The position numbers and the translations under genes are program-made. The notes beneath the pieces are model-generated. The model searched no databases. It was not told where the DNA came from and was given only the letters and a program-made list of their open reading frames with translations. From Hetaerina americana (taxonomy: Eukaryota; Arthropoda; Insecta; Odonata; Calopterygidae), in assembly GCA_022747635.1 (NCBI GenBank), contig JAKTNV010000005.1, forward strand, positions 48,885,013-48,949,012: 64,000 nucleotides of DNA. Direction: 5' to 3'. Shown in pieces: positions 24,665 to 35,069 of the stretch. How positions within the stretch are numbered: position 1 is the first letter of the stretch; each line of letters starts with the position of its first letter.

Positions 24665-25987
24665 CGAGGTGTGTTCAAAGAATAAGGTGACTTTTTCCAA
24701 TTGTGAGGGCAATAAATATTCGATTTTCCATTTTTTTGTTTTTCTATACTGGTGCACATGTCCAAAACATTTGTTTTCAGTTTCAACAATATAGGATATT
24801 TAGTTTGCCATTGACAGAGACAAACGTTTGACGTGTTTTGTTGTGCTCGGCGATTTTCTACTATAAAAAATTCACCAAAGAATTTGCATCAATTTTTGCG
24901 TGAAAAATTGAATTAAGTGCTTCAAAACACTTGAAATGTTGACAATGGCATACGATGAGCCTGCTCTGACAAAAAAAATTATTTTTACGAAGGGTGCAAG
25001 CTCTTCTAAGGTGGTCGAGAAGATTCCAATGACAAACCACGCTCTGGACGCCCTAGCACGTCAGCAGCAGATGGAAATGTTGAAACAGTGAAAAAAATTG
25101 TTTTGAAAAATCGTTGAATCACTATAAGAGAAGTTGCTGAGGATTTTGGCATATCGATGGGCTCGTTCCATGGAATGTTTTCGGATTTTTTCGGCGTGAG
25201 ACGTGTGTCAGCGAAGTTTGTTCCGAAACTGCTTAATTCTGACCAGAAGTACTGTCGCAGGAGCGTCGCTCAGGAGGTGTTGAATGACGTCAGTGATGAT
25301 CCTGATTTGCTCAAAAGGATTAAAACTAATGACAAATCATGGGCATATGGTTATGACGTCGAAACTAAAGCTCAATAGTCCCAATGGAAGAACCCAGGAG
25401 AACCAAGACCGAAAAAATTACGCCAAGTTCGATTAAATTTCAAGGTATTTCTCATTGTTTTCTTTGATTACCGTTGCGTAGTGCATCAGAAGTTCCTACC
25501 ACAAGGTCGCACGGTCAATAAGGAGTATTATCTTAAAGTAATACGCCGTTTGCTTGAAGCAATACGAAAAAAACTTCCGGAATTGTGGAAAAACTATTCA
25601 TGGCTATTTCATCACGATAATGCACCTGCTCACTCATCATTGCTTGTGAGAGATTTTTTGGCGAACACAGCATCACAATCATGCCTCAGCAACCATCTTC
25701 ACCGGATTTGCTCTCTTGCAACTTTTTCATGTTCCCAAAACTGAAGAGACCTATGAAAGGGCGGAGATATGCAACGATTGAGGAGATGAATGCTGCATTG
25801 CTGGAAGAGCTCAACGCTATACGTAAAAGTACTTATCAGAATTGCATCGAGGATTGGAAAAAGCGTTGGCACAAGGGTATTACATCTGGAGGTGATTACT
25901 CTGAAGGGAAAAACCTGAATATTGATGAAGAATAAATAAATATTTTTTTTTAAATATAAAGTCACCTTGCTTTATGAAGACACCTCG
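24665..25987 (+). mobile_element. Mariner element, near full length, dead
   Basis: The left end reads CGAGGTGTGTTCAAAGAATA and the right end, read inward, CGAGGTGTCTTCATAAAGCA; both continue into AAGGTGACTTT. These are mariner-type terminal repeats of about 30 bp. Total length is 1323 bp, close to the 1.3 kb usual for mariner. The base pair before the left end is TA, as expected for the target; after the right end it is GA, one change from TA. Inverted similarity continues outside these ends for about 20 bp (see findings). Confidence 0.9.
24949..25935 (+). pseudogene. Mariner transposase relic
   Basis: The N-terminal helix-turn-helix region is shortened by deletion: after YDEPALTKKIIFTKG the chain jumps to the linker. 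Frame 25157-25375 carries RIKTNDKSWAYGYDVETKAQ, with the first catalytic Asp kept in the NDKSW block; a TAG at 25376-25378 replaces a codon directly after KAQ. The same frame resumes with SQWKNPGEPRPKK and runs through VNKEYYLKV to FHHDNAPAHSS, which keeps the second Asp. A single missing base near 25665 then shifts the frame. Frame 25681-25935 has SPDLLSCNFFMFPKLK, where the third catalytic Asp of D,D34D is Asn (codon 25720-25722). One stop, one frameshift, a deletion and a lost active-site residue make it inactive. Confidence 0.9.
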
Positions 25988-25989
25988 GA

Positions 25990-28850
25990 CTACACTGCGT
26001 AATGACTATACTAGTATTTCAGACCTCCTGATCTTTTTTCGGTTATACTTTCTTGCATTTATTCATTTCTTCCCTTAGATCAACCTCTTATTCCGTGAAG
26101 TGAGAGCTTCAGCAACATCCATTTTGTACACTTCATCTTCTGATGCTGCTCTTAATATGCCGTTTGACACCTGTCATTTGTATTCCATTGCCATTCCTCT
26201 ACGATGGATCACTTAGAATTTTCATATTCACCACCTTCGGGTTAGCTCTTTCGAGAGACCAGTGTATATTTTTCTTTAAATTATTCAACCTGCCATCGAA
26301 GCTTCATAATTATTTCCAAATGTTGAACATTTCGTTACGAATGTCATCATCGGCATACTGAAATAATTATTCATATTTGCACCATTTTAGTCTTAAAACA
26401 AGATTTTCAAATATGTTTCACAAATAATAATTCATTCAAATTTCCGTCAAAATCATAGCATAGTCGACACGTTGATGGATTGAAAAACTTGCCCTTGTTG
26501 CTACCCGGTCATGAATATCGATTATGCAATTAAATTACAACATATCCTCGCATTTTATATTATTTGTTTGCTTTTTCCTCTTTTCCCCTTAGGAATGGCA
26601 AACTTACCGTCTATCGTTCTCAACCGTTTCCGCCAAATGCATTTCAATCGTTTTTATTATTTAGGTGTCTTCTCCTTAACGCTTCCTATGCATCCGGATA
26701 CAACTATCGCTTATCACTTCATCATTTGCCGCATTACTCACTATGGGCTCACTGCGCTGCACCGCAACGATATCATGACGACTAGTTCCTCACCTGGCTA
26801 TAAAAATCCTTTTGTTGCATTGCAAGTCGCTCTTTACTCTCATTCCGTACCATTACAAATTATTACTCAATCACCGAGTTCTCTTTTTATTTATCTTGTC
26901 GAAATATAACTATGATTTCTTTTTAACTCACCTTTCTTCAACCACTTCCTTTCACTTTTCCCAAAAATATCAATCTGAATTCTTAACGACATTAATGTTT
27001 TTTCCTTAGATACTAGATAATTTAACATTCCATGTCCTAATTTGCATTTTTGTTTATCGCAATGGTGTACTTGCTCCAGAATATCAAGCTTACTAACTTT
27101 CATAATGTCTGTAATTAAATTTATATATGCGAAAAAAATGTTATGGTGATAAAAATCATATTACAAACGGATAATGGACAAACATATTGCAGTACTCACG
27201 AAAGGTCATGAGTTTAATACGAGAGATAAAAAGAAAATATCTCGTATTAGAGAGAGACAGCCCATAGAAATTTTCGATTTAATATATCATTTCCTCGACC
27301 ACTTAGAGAGATATTAATCACTCCCGAGTCGCACAAGGGATGTACGGAGTGGAAAATGAGTTCATGATGTACATTCATCCCCTTTCAAGCAAAGAAACGC
27401 CTAATCATAATACGTTTGTCATGCAATGAATTTCCCATTGCAAATTCTGTGGTCCTTATCGTAATATTTACCGTAGCCTCGAATAAATCACGGACAATCT
27501 CGAAATTTCTGTCGGCCCCAATCACTGATGTCTCCCAATTAGCGTATGAAGGTATGACGGTACATCGCTTAGTCGCCATTCCTCCCACTGCCCGAGATTC
27601 ATGAAGGCCTGTTGTCGGGCAGAGTTCCATCGCCAAGTCGGCGGCGATTTCGCGAGGCGTGGTATGTTTATTTTACTCATCTCACCTTAAGATAAACTAT
27701 TTCTCAATCACTCTTGAACGGCAGTTAAATTTTCCACGACTGCTAATTTGTCGGTACAATGGTCCACCCTTAACTAACTTGACCTAACTACTGGCTGAAA
27801 GGGATTGGCGACCCGGTAGATATACTCAGTAGTTTCAAGAAAATCCTCTTCACTCGTCGGAATAAATTATGAACAATTTTAATAACACAAAATTCCCTGC
27901 TCTAATATCACCAAAATGATTCACGATTGGCCAATTTATTTTATTTGGTTTCATTGAATAGTGGTTGGAAGTAAAAGTAATGAATGATACATTATAGCTC
28001 GTGAAATATATGAGTGCGTTAAAAACGCGCCATTACGTCGAACAATATTTATAGCTAACTCATAATATTTTGAATACATCAATAACACCAATATTATCAC
28101 TGAAAACGGAAACACATTATTTTCCTCGATTAAATATATCCCAATGAATGGAAATATAAGCCGTTGGCAAAACGTACATTACACTTCGAAGGTGAATTAA
28201 TCCCCGATCCCCCGCATTTGATTTGTATCGTTGTGGCCGTATGCGTTTCTAAGGAAGACCACGTTATTTGCAAATGGCGAGATGAATTATGAGTGGGGGA
28301 CAATCTAACGCGTCGCAATAACGCTAGAGTGCCTTTCACTCCCATGGCACTCCGGGAAACTCAAATCATCTACTCCCGAATTTCTATCACTCTCTCTGTC
28401 TCCCGCTATCCAACCGCCTGTCCTTCCAATCCTCTCCCTATTCAAGAGCGTCTTCCATTCTCCCATTTCCACGTCTCATCTCTCTCCTCCCCATTCCCCG
28501 AGCACTTTCTCTGCCGGATACGATCGTTCTCATCCCATCCGTTCAAAATTTGCATGGGTTTACCTTTTATTTTCTCCACTGTCCATTAAGTGCTTGTGAT
28601 CCATTCCCCCGTCAATTTTCATCCATTGGGATTACTTTAATATTTGAAAAAAAATGCCGTTAATACTTTTGTAGATCCCTCACTAGCAGCAATTGGTGCT
28701 GTCTATTTTAAATAAACCACAGATTACTAAATCGATGCAGAAGACAGTTCGGCGGCGTAATTCCCATCACGCAACAATGGTCAGAGTTTCCACCTACAAG
28801 TGCAAACAGATTAGCCTGGAGGATCAAAAACAGATGTCTCGTTTTAATTT
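25990..28850. other. Unassigned AT-rich DNA, with one C/T-rich block
   Basis: No gene can be supported. A 132-codon plus frame (26511-26909) has no domain I recognise, and an 83-codon minus frame (27385-27636) in locally GC-balanced sequence is discussed under findings. From about 28370 to 28620 the plus strand is strongly C/T-rich. Confidence 0.45.
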
Positions 28851-28871
28851 ATTTCCTTTTCGAAGACTATA

Positions 28872-29395
28872 TCCTCCATCCTTCTCCACACCCACATTTC
28901 AAAAGCCTCCAATCTACGACTATTCTCCTGCTTCGGTGACCACGTTTCCGTTCCGCACATAACTACGCTCCGTATCAGAGTTTTGACGAGTCTTTTCTTT
29001 ACATTCTTACTCAACGTCCCTGTCATCGATGGATAAGGTGAAATGGACCGAAAAAAAACAAATGAGAAAGTACTAGGTATGATGTGTGAGAAGAGGGGTT
29101 TGTTGGGAGAAATCCTATGGAGGCAGGAAAAATGAATAAGGGGCGTATTGATCGGCAGTGTGATGTTGAAGACTGTAATAGAGGGGAGAATGTTAGGCAA
29201 ACGAGGAAACGGCAGGAACAGGATAGGGATATTGGACGGGATGAAGGGAGGAAGGAATTGCATAGAGATGAAGAAGGACTTCACGTAGAGTAGGATGCTG
29301 GATTTTGTGCTTTGCTAGGAGTAACAAAATATTTATTTGGTTGTTGTGTCCATCCAAAACCTGCTTTAACCGGTAGATTACTAAATAAAAATAAA
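28872..29395. mobile_element. 5'-inverted LINE copy (twin-priming structure)
   Basis: Two blocks of the LINE family of 48290-49437 lie back to back. Block 1 (28872-29027) is antisense and covers the codons from LMTGTLSK to WVWRRME. Block 2 (29029-29395) is sense and starts at DKVKWTEKK, the next codons of the element, and runs to the 3' tail (CCGGTAGATTACT followed by AAATAAAAATAAA). The two blocks are adjacent in the element, with about 5 bp shared at the switch point. That is the product expected from twin priming during target-primed reverse transcription. Frames are broken in both blocks. No convincing target duplication was found. Confidence 0.85.
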
Positions 29396-29399
29396 GTAG

Positions 29400-32300
29400 C
29401 TTATTATATGGATCCTAGAACAAATTATCGCACCCTTTCCTAATTTTAGCATTTGTAAAAAAGTACGATAAGTACATGAGAATGCCTTTTAAAAATCTTG
29501 ATTAAATTTTTATAGGTAAAGCGTAAATCAATATTATGGAGCGATACCTAATTGATTGGAAAATCCAATTATAGCACGCAAAACACTCTGTTCTCTGTTA
29601 CTGAATTTGCACTATTACTTTTTTCAATTATTATACTGGTATTTCTCTACGATTGTAATGTGTAGGCTAACTCTTAACAGCTATTTTGATACGGCCAACA
29701 AATGCAGATGAATTTTCATTATAAATTCCCTAACTGACGGAAAAATGAACTTTATTTCATTTTGAATATGCTTCGTTTGGATATACTTTATTTATCCTTG
29801 CACCATGTGTTTTGAGTGAGCATTACATAAACCACTTAGCATATGAAAGTACATCATTGAATAAATTTTAATTGAGCCATAAAATATGCAAAAAATATTT
29901 TCCTCTAGAATTAAAGAGCACGTTATAATGGTACTATTGTAGCTTCAATATCATAATAATTGTCTTCAGATGATACCATTATTCCATTTGAAAAAAATAT
30001 GAAATGTTTAACATACACATGCAGTACATCTTTATCTATTAATAGTTTAGCATATTTTGTTGGAAAACTTAATTCAATTTAAATCATTATGCAAAATACA
30101 ATACGATGTAGCGGTTGAACTTAAGCTCAAGATAACTCATATGTGTTTTTTATGGTTACCTCGCGGTCTGTATTGGATCAAATGAACTTCCATTTTATAT
30201 TTGTGCACATGTATCTGCAGCCATGGTAGAGAAGGATATGATGTAAAAAATTACACAAAAAAGCCGAGGTTAATAGAAAATATATTTGGGCTATTTCTTC
30301 CAAAAATAAAGCTAGGATATTAGGAAATATGTCCATTTTGAGGGAAATTATATCAGTATTCTTAAATCTTCAGTGGACTGTCCACATCATGCGGCCAACT
30401 GTTAAAACTGTTCTACCATTGGCTTTTTTGCAAGAGTGTGGGCTGATTGATGATTGAAACGGTGGCTGTTAGAGATGGCTACATATGGGGCACCTAAAAT
30501 AGGTAACGATTTGGATTGCTGGGACCGGAGCTTGGCCTGAAATCATATCTGCTCGTCGCCATCTGCTCGTCCCCTATAAGGATCCCCTTTTAATCAATCA
30601 CGCAACCCCGTTCAGACGATGGCTTCCTCATGCCCGTATTCCGGGGCGATATTTTCGAAGCAGAGGAAGCGTCCTTAAGCCCTAGGTCAAGTTGCTTTCC
30701 GACAAAGTATTTTCATCAGCTGGAAAGTAACGGTTACTATTTTTTTAAAGCCACCATTTACCAGGATTATAATTTAAATTATATTCATTAAATGCACCAA
30801 AGAAGATACAGGAGAACAATTATTTTAGCCAATAAAATATATAAATGAGGGATATATTTCACTAAAGCCTAAAATAAGATCATGTTACTGTTGAAAAGAG
30901 TACTTGCATCCAAAAAACAACCATCATTTTTAATTAACAAAATATGATGCTTTCTGCCAATAATGATAACCATTTGTAAAAATGGAATTGAAATGAAACT
31001 CAAGCATTAGTTATCTTGCCATCAAAGTCGAGGTATCGTGACCTATATAATGTGCTCTCAATATACTACGCTTAAAGGTGAAAATTATGCAATTATACAA
31101 ATGAAAATATATAGTACGAGATTATAATATAATGATAATGTTTAATTGTTCGTATGACCAACTATTCTAAATTAGGCACCCTTAACTGTTCGGAGGACAG
31201 TTAAAATCATTGTGCTGGTTTTCTTGCTCAGATCGCTCCTGCAGATATAGCTCATCCGAGTTGATCGCTTTAGATCAAATGCGATCCTCATATTCAAACT
31301 ACGTACATCTCTGCATGTGTGTCTATCGTTTCTCATGAAAAAAACCGTGCAGTGCATACTCTCTCCTACAGGTACGCCTCAGGTTTTATGGCACGTGTCA
31401 CGACGATCCGGGTTTTAAATAAAAATATCGCTTGTATTACCTATCGGATTGGAGGAGAGCTAGAGCTCTTCCTTCAACGGGGATGCGTACGTGGCCTCAC
31501 TGTCACTCGATCAATCCGTTTGAATATGATCCCGGTGGGGTATGGAAACTAAAACCCCCACGGTGGGGCTTTATTTGAAAAAATGAATAAATAAATAAAC
31601 GATACGAAGCCAAGCGATACCTAATCCGCGTGAAAACATTACGACAGCACTTCACGGTAGATTAATTGAGCTATATTTCAGAATCCTTTTTAGGAGAGAG
31701 GGAAGAGATACCTAAGGCGCGTGATACTGGAGGTTTCGAGGAGGAGAGCGTCATGGCAGGGATGGGGGACGGGTGCGAAGGTGTTCGGGGGAGAAGGTGG
31801 GGTGAAGGGGAGTGGCTGGGAAGGTTAGTAAAGGGGATTACTTGGGATTTGGAAGGGGAGGGGGAGGACATGAAGTGACGGATAAGCAGGAGAATACACG
31901 AAGCTCGATCCCAGCCTTCTCCCTCCCCTTCCCCCCTCTCCTTCCCTCGTCCCTCTCCCCCATTTCCCGATTTCCCTGTTCTCCCGAGAACACACTTACA
32001 CACACACGCGCCTAAGAGTTGATTTGATGAGCATCATGTACTCCCGTGGAGGGGCCACAGATCTCTCTAGGATTGAATTTACCCGAGTAGGCTCGAGTAA
32101 AAAAACATATTTATTTCTATTTTTAAATTAAACATTCAAAATATTATTTTTTTCAAAACTATACTCAAAAGCGCGTAAATGGGCGAAAATTTTTAAACAA
32201 TATTTTTTAAACCCTTGAAAATATGGTCCAAAATTGTAGAGGGATTGCCAAGATCAATATATAGGTATTGGAAAGATACAATTTCTCCGTCTCCTCTTCA

Positions 32301-33285
32301 CTGCTTCCCATGAAGTCAAAATTCCGATCAAACATAGAGATGAAATATTCCTTTCCGATTTTTTTGTTAATTCTAGTTTTATATTTCTGGAAACTAGACT
32401 CACTGTTTAAATTTTCCAATCAATTTTGGCGTTACTCGATGGAAACCCTACATCACGTGGGAGAGAAAATACTTTTTAAATTGTACAAATCTATGATGAT
32501 CCGGACTGAATAAAATTATTTTTCAACCACTTTTTCTGTGTTCCGATTTTATATTTACTTTATGACATGTATAAATGCCCATTACGCGAACCGCAAGCGT
32601 GAATTAGAGGTGAATTCAATGTCATGCATAACTTAAATTTCATACACCCTGTTCCTAGTTAAGTAAGTTCTTTTTAAATGAATAAGACTATGCAGTGCGG
32701 CCGCGAAATAGTGACAATTAAGAAAATAACTAAAACTATTAGAAAATGTAAAGAAAAGTATCCTTTATATAAGTTGGTATTGCTGCACAAATAAATAGAT
32801 TGCAAAATAATTGTAATTAGAAGAAGAAAAACAAAGAGTTCAGAATAAAAAAAACATTTAATGTACCTTCTGGATGTTAGAACTATATGACCTTCGTATT
32901 AATCGAGATGTTCATTCATGACACTTCACGAGAAGATGAAAATATTTCTTTTTTCTTACATTTCTCAAAAGCTGTCCCTCAATTCCGTAACCATTAACGT
33001 CTCTTTATTCCATTCAACAATCCTATCCTTTATCCCCTTCGCCTTACGCTCTGCCTATTCTCGAACGATGGACACAAATATAGCAAAGGATAAGAGGATA
33101 CTAACAGGAAAATATTTGTGTGTGTAAAAATATGTGTATATTTTTATGCTATTGTCGATATTTTACTGATTACGGTATAATTTGGATGGGCATAGGTTAA
33201 ACAACGATGTACTTCTTTGTCTCTCCTAAACAACAGTACGGCATACTTAAATTTTCTTTAAATTCTTACGTTTGAATATGATATG
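29400..33285. other. Mostly unassigned AT-rich DNA
   Basis: No gene supported. Two GC-richer patches stand out: 30360-30720, with no recognised content, and 31170-31600, which ends in a CCCCACGGTGGGG hairpin and an AATAAATAAATAAA-type tail (see findings). From 31665 to 31900 the plus strand is G/A-rich, and from 31905 to 31995 it is C/T-rich. Confidence 0.4.
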
Positions 33286-33290
33286 TATAC

Positions 33291-33340
33291 TATATATATA
33301 AAGAATATATATATATATACAGATATATATATATATACAG

Positions 33341-33427
<87 letters not shown>

Positions 33428-33430
33428 TAT
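33291..33430. repeat. (TA)n microsatellite, compound
   Basis: TA repeats with two CAGA interruptions and one extra T, about 140 bp. Confidence 0.95.
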
Positions 33431-33432
33431 AC

Positions 33433-33538
33433 AGATCACACTCACATGTTATTTCTTGATCATTTCGACGGAATTCTGCTCCGTCTTCATAGGAAGATAT
33501 TCCGTCAAAATGATCGAGAAATAACGTGGGAGTGATCT
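33433..33538. repeat. Imperfect hairpin between TA tracts
   Basis: Left arm AGATCACACTCACATGTTAT and right arm, read inward, AGATCACTCCCACGTTATTT continue as an inverted pair through the TTGATCATTTCGACGGAAT region (TCGATCATTTTGACGGAAT on the other side). Arms are about 45 bp with several mismatches and one indel. TA microsatellites flank it directly on the left and after 70 bp on the right. Confidence 0.75.
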
Positions 33539-33608
33539 TTTTATGTGTTTCTATATTGTTTGTTGCTGTACAATTTATTATTCCACACTTCCGTGTTACG
33601 TCGACGAA

Positions 33609-33611
<3 letters not shown>

Positions 33612-33642
<31 letters not shown>
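33612..33642. repeat. (TA)n microsatellite
   Basis: About 15 TA units. Confidence 0.95.
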
Positions 33643-33643
<1 letters not shown>

Positions 33644-33677
33644 CGATTGTACGGAAAAACTCATACGAGCGGCACAA

Positions 33678-33800
33678 TAATTGGCTGACACAACATAACA
33701 CAAATAGAAAAGAATAGACACATATAAAAGAACACTTTACCGTGTAAGTGTTCTTTTATATGTGTCTATTCTTTTCTATTTGTGTTATGTTGTGTCAGCC

Positions 33801-33805
<5 letters not shown>
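33678..33805. repeat. Hairpin with perfect 60-bp arms and 8-base loop
   Basis: Arms 33678-33737 and 33746-33805 are exact reverse complements; the loop is TACCGTGT. The left arm begins TAATTGGCTGACACAACA and ends AAAGAACACTT. The TA at the end of the right arm runs straight into the next TA microsatellite. Similar arm sequence (CGGCACAATAA just outside, then ACACAAATA and AATAGACA inside) occurs at 3244-3451. A perfect 128-nt hairpin would be unstable in replication, so it is either young or kept identical by conversion. Confidence 0.9.

Positions 33806-33893
<88 letters not shown>
33804..33893. repeat. (TA)n microsatellite
   Basis: About 45 TA units. Confidence 0.95.
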
Positions 33894-33896
<3 letters not shown>

Positions 33897-34022
33897 TATC
33901 TTCATGTGTTGGAGAATCATTAATAGCACATTGCTTTTTTTTCAAAATTGAAACGATTCCCCTGAATAACTTTCATTCGATCAATTACACTTGTACCTTT
34001 TTCAATGTTTCACTTGGATATA

Positions 34023-34383
34023 TAGTGTGCGGCGCATAAAACCGGACAAATTTCAATTTGATTGATATTTGTCCGGTTCGGAAAAGGTCGCGATTAGCGT
34101 TCTTGATAGCTGTAGGCATCTAGTAAACCTTCATGACCTCAAAATGGGCGAGATGTTACGTACAAATGCGGAGTACAATCGAAGAGCCGCTATAGTCGAA
34201 TGTTTTCGCGCTGTATGTTATATTTAGAAATATTTCGATTCTTCTGGAACCTAAGATTAACTCTTTGCGATATTGTGGTTAAGTATAATGCTTCGGAGAA
34301 GTCTGGGGAAGGTTTTGCTAACCCAGCGAGGAAATCTCATTCGAGGAAACACGTGTATGTCCGGATTTAAGCGCCGTACCCTG
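34023..34383 (+). mobile_element. Mariner deletion derivative (MITE-sized)
   Basis: The right end read inward is CAGGGTACGGCGCTTAAATC; the left end matches as TAGTGTGCGGCGCATAAAAC. Both then continue CCGGACA, and TA lies just outside each end (34021-34022 and 34384-34385). The interior holds an N-terminal transposase remnant on the plus strand: MGEMLRTNAEYNRRAAIVECF starts near 34145, followed after frameshifts by EIFRFFWNLRL, DIVVKYNASEKSGEGFANPARK. This is a helix-turn-helix of the mariner kind; the catalytic domain is gone. A small hairpin (AACCGGACAAAT and its complement) lies at 34040-34078 just inside the left end. Confidence 0.8.
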
Positions 34384-34429
34384 TAGTATCTTTGGATTGG
34401 TGTTATGCTTCCGTTTTTTTGTATCGAAT

Positions 34430-35060
34430 TCAACTATCAAAATGGCAGCATTCTTACTACCTCTTTTACTACTATCTTACTACAAAAATAGCAGATCATC
34501 ATGCAACTGGAATCACCAATTCTTATTGCGAAACTCGAAATCTTTTATTTCCTAAATAACAATATTCTTTGCTTTGTCTATTCTTGAAATGCTTGTTGCT
34601 TCAATCATTCATCTAATTGGTTTGCATTCCTTCTTTTGTCCTTTGGAGCAGTATGGTTTTGCAATTAAGTTTTTGACTTTTACTTTAGGTTGTCTAGTGC
34701 TCCTACCAGCCCTTTCAGTATTCTGTTAAAATTTTTTCTGCCTTTGATTAATATTTTGTCTTGTGCAAACCTCAAAAAATACTCGTTCTCTTCATTTTTC
34801 ATCCAATGGTTTTGTTCTTTATTTATGGTACTACTTATTCCAGAACTTGTAAAATAAGTAATAAGATCACAACCTTGTCTCATTATGTTTATTTGTGCAC
34901 ATTTATTGGAGGCATTAATATCTGTATTCCATTTCTGCGATTCCGCTTGCAACAAAAGTTTCCAATTTACTTCGTCTGATAATGATCCTTAATCAACAAA
35001 TGCAGAATACGTTTTCCTGTTCACTTCAATTCACTTTCCCAAAAACTGAAAGATTGTAAA
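34430..35060 (-). pseudogene. Decayed LINE reverse transcriptase, third family
   Basis: On the minus strand the translation near 35000 reads KTYSAFVD, then DEVNWKLL, as in the motif A block (FVD-EKAFD-VNWKLL) of LINE RTs. The open frame 34955-34680 continues with MRQGCDLITYF, a motif B relic (VRQGCPLS), and LRFAQDKILI, a motif C relic where the usual FADD is FAQD. The second Asp of the active pair remains and the first is Gln. Downstream SKGQKKE and later segments are too worn to place. It differs from the LINE at 48.3 kb in the codons I can compare. No ends were identified. Confidence 0.65.
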
Positions 35061-35069
35061 GGTTGCTGT

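Noticed and set aside
26340..26360. YADDD-like sequence on the minus strand suggesting an RT
   Set aside because: No motif A or B relic was found at the expected distance, so the match is probably chance.
26511..26909. 132-codon plus-strand frame
   Set aside because: No domain, no supporting context, and composition typical of pyrimidine-rich DNA.
28844..29284. 146-codon minus-strand frame that appears to be a LINE protein
   Set aside because: It runs across the inversion junction at 29027-29029. Only its C-terminal third is real LINE coding sense; the first part is the antisense of the sense-oriented block.
31430..31555. Possible histone gene fragment (GC-balanced frame ending near a hairpin)
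   Set aside because: The translation does not match H3 or H4 in any frame, and the hairpin is not of the histone 3' type.
33258..33701. 147-codon minus-strand frame rich in Tyr-Ile repeats
   Set aside because: It is the translation of TA microsatellites and hairpin arms, not a protein.
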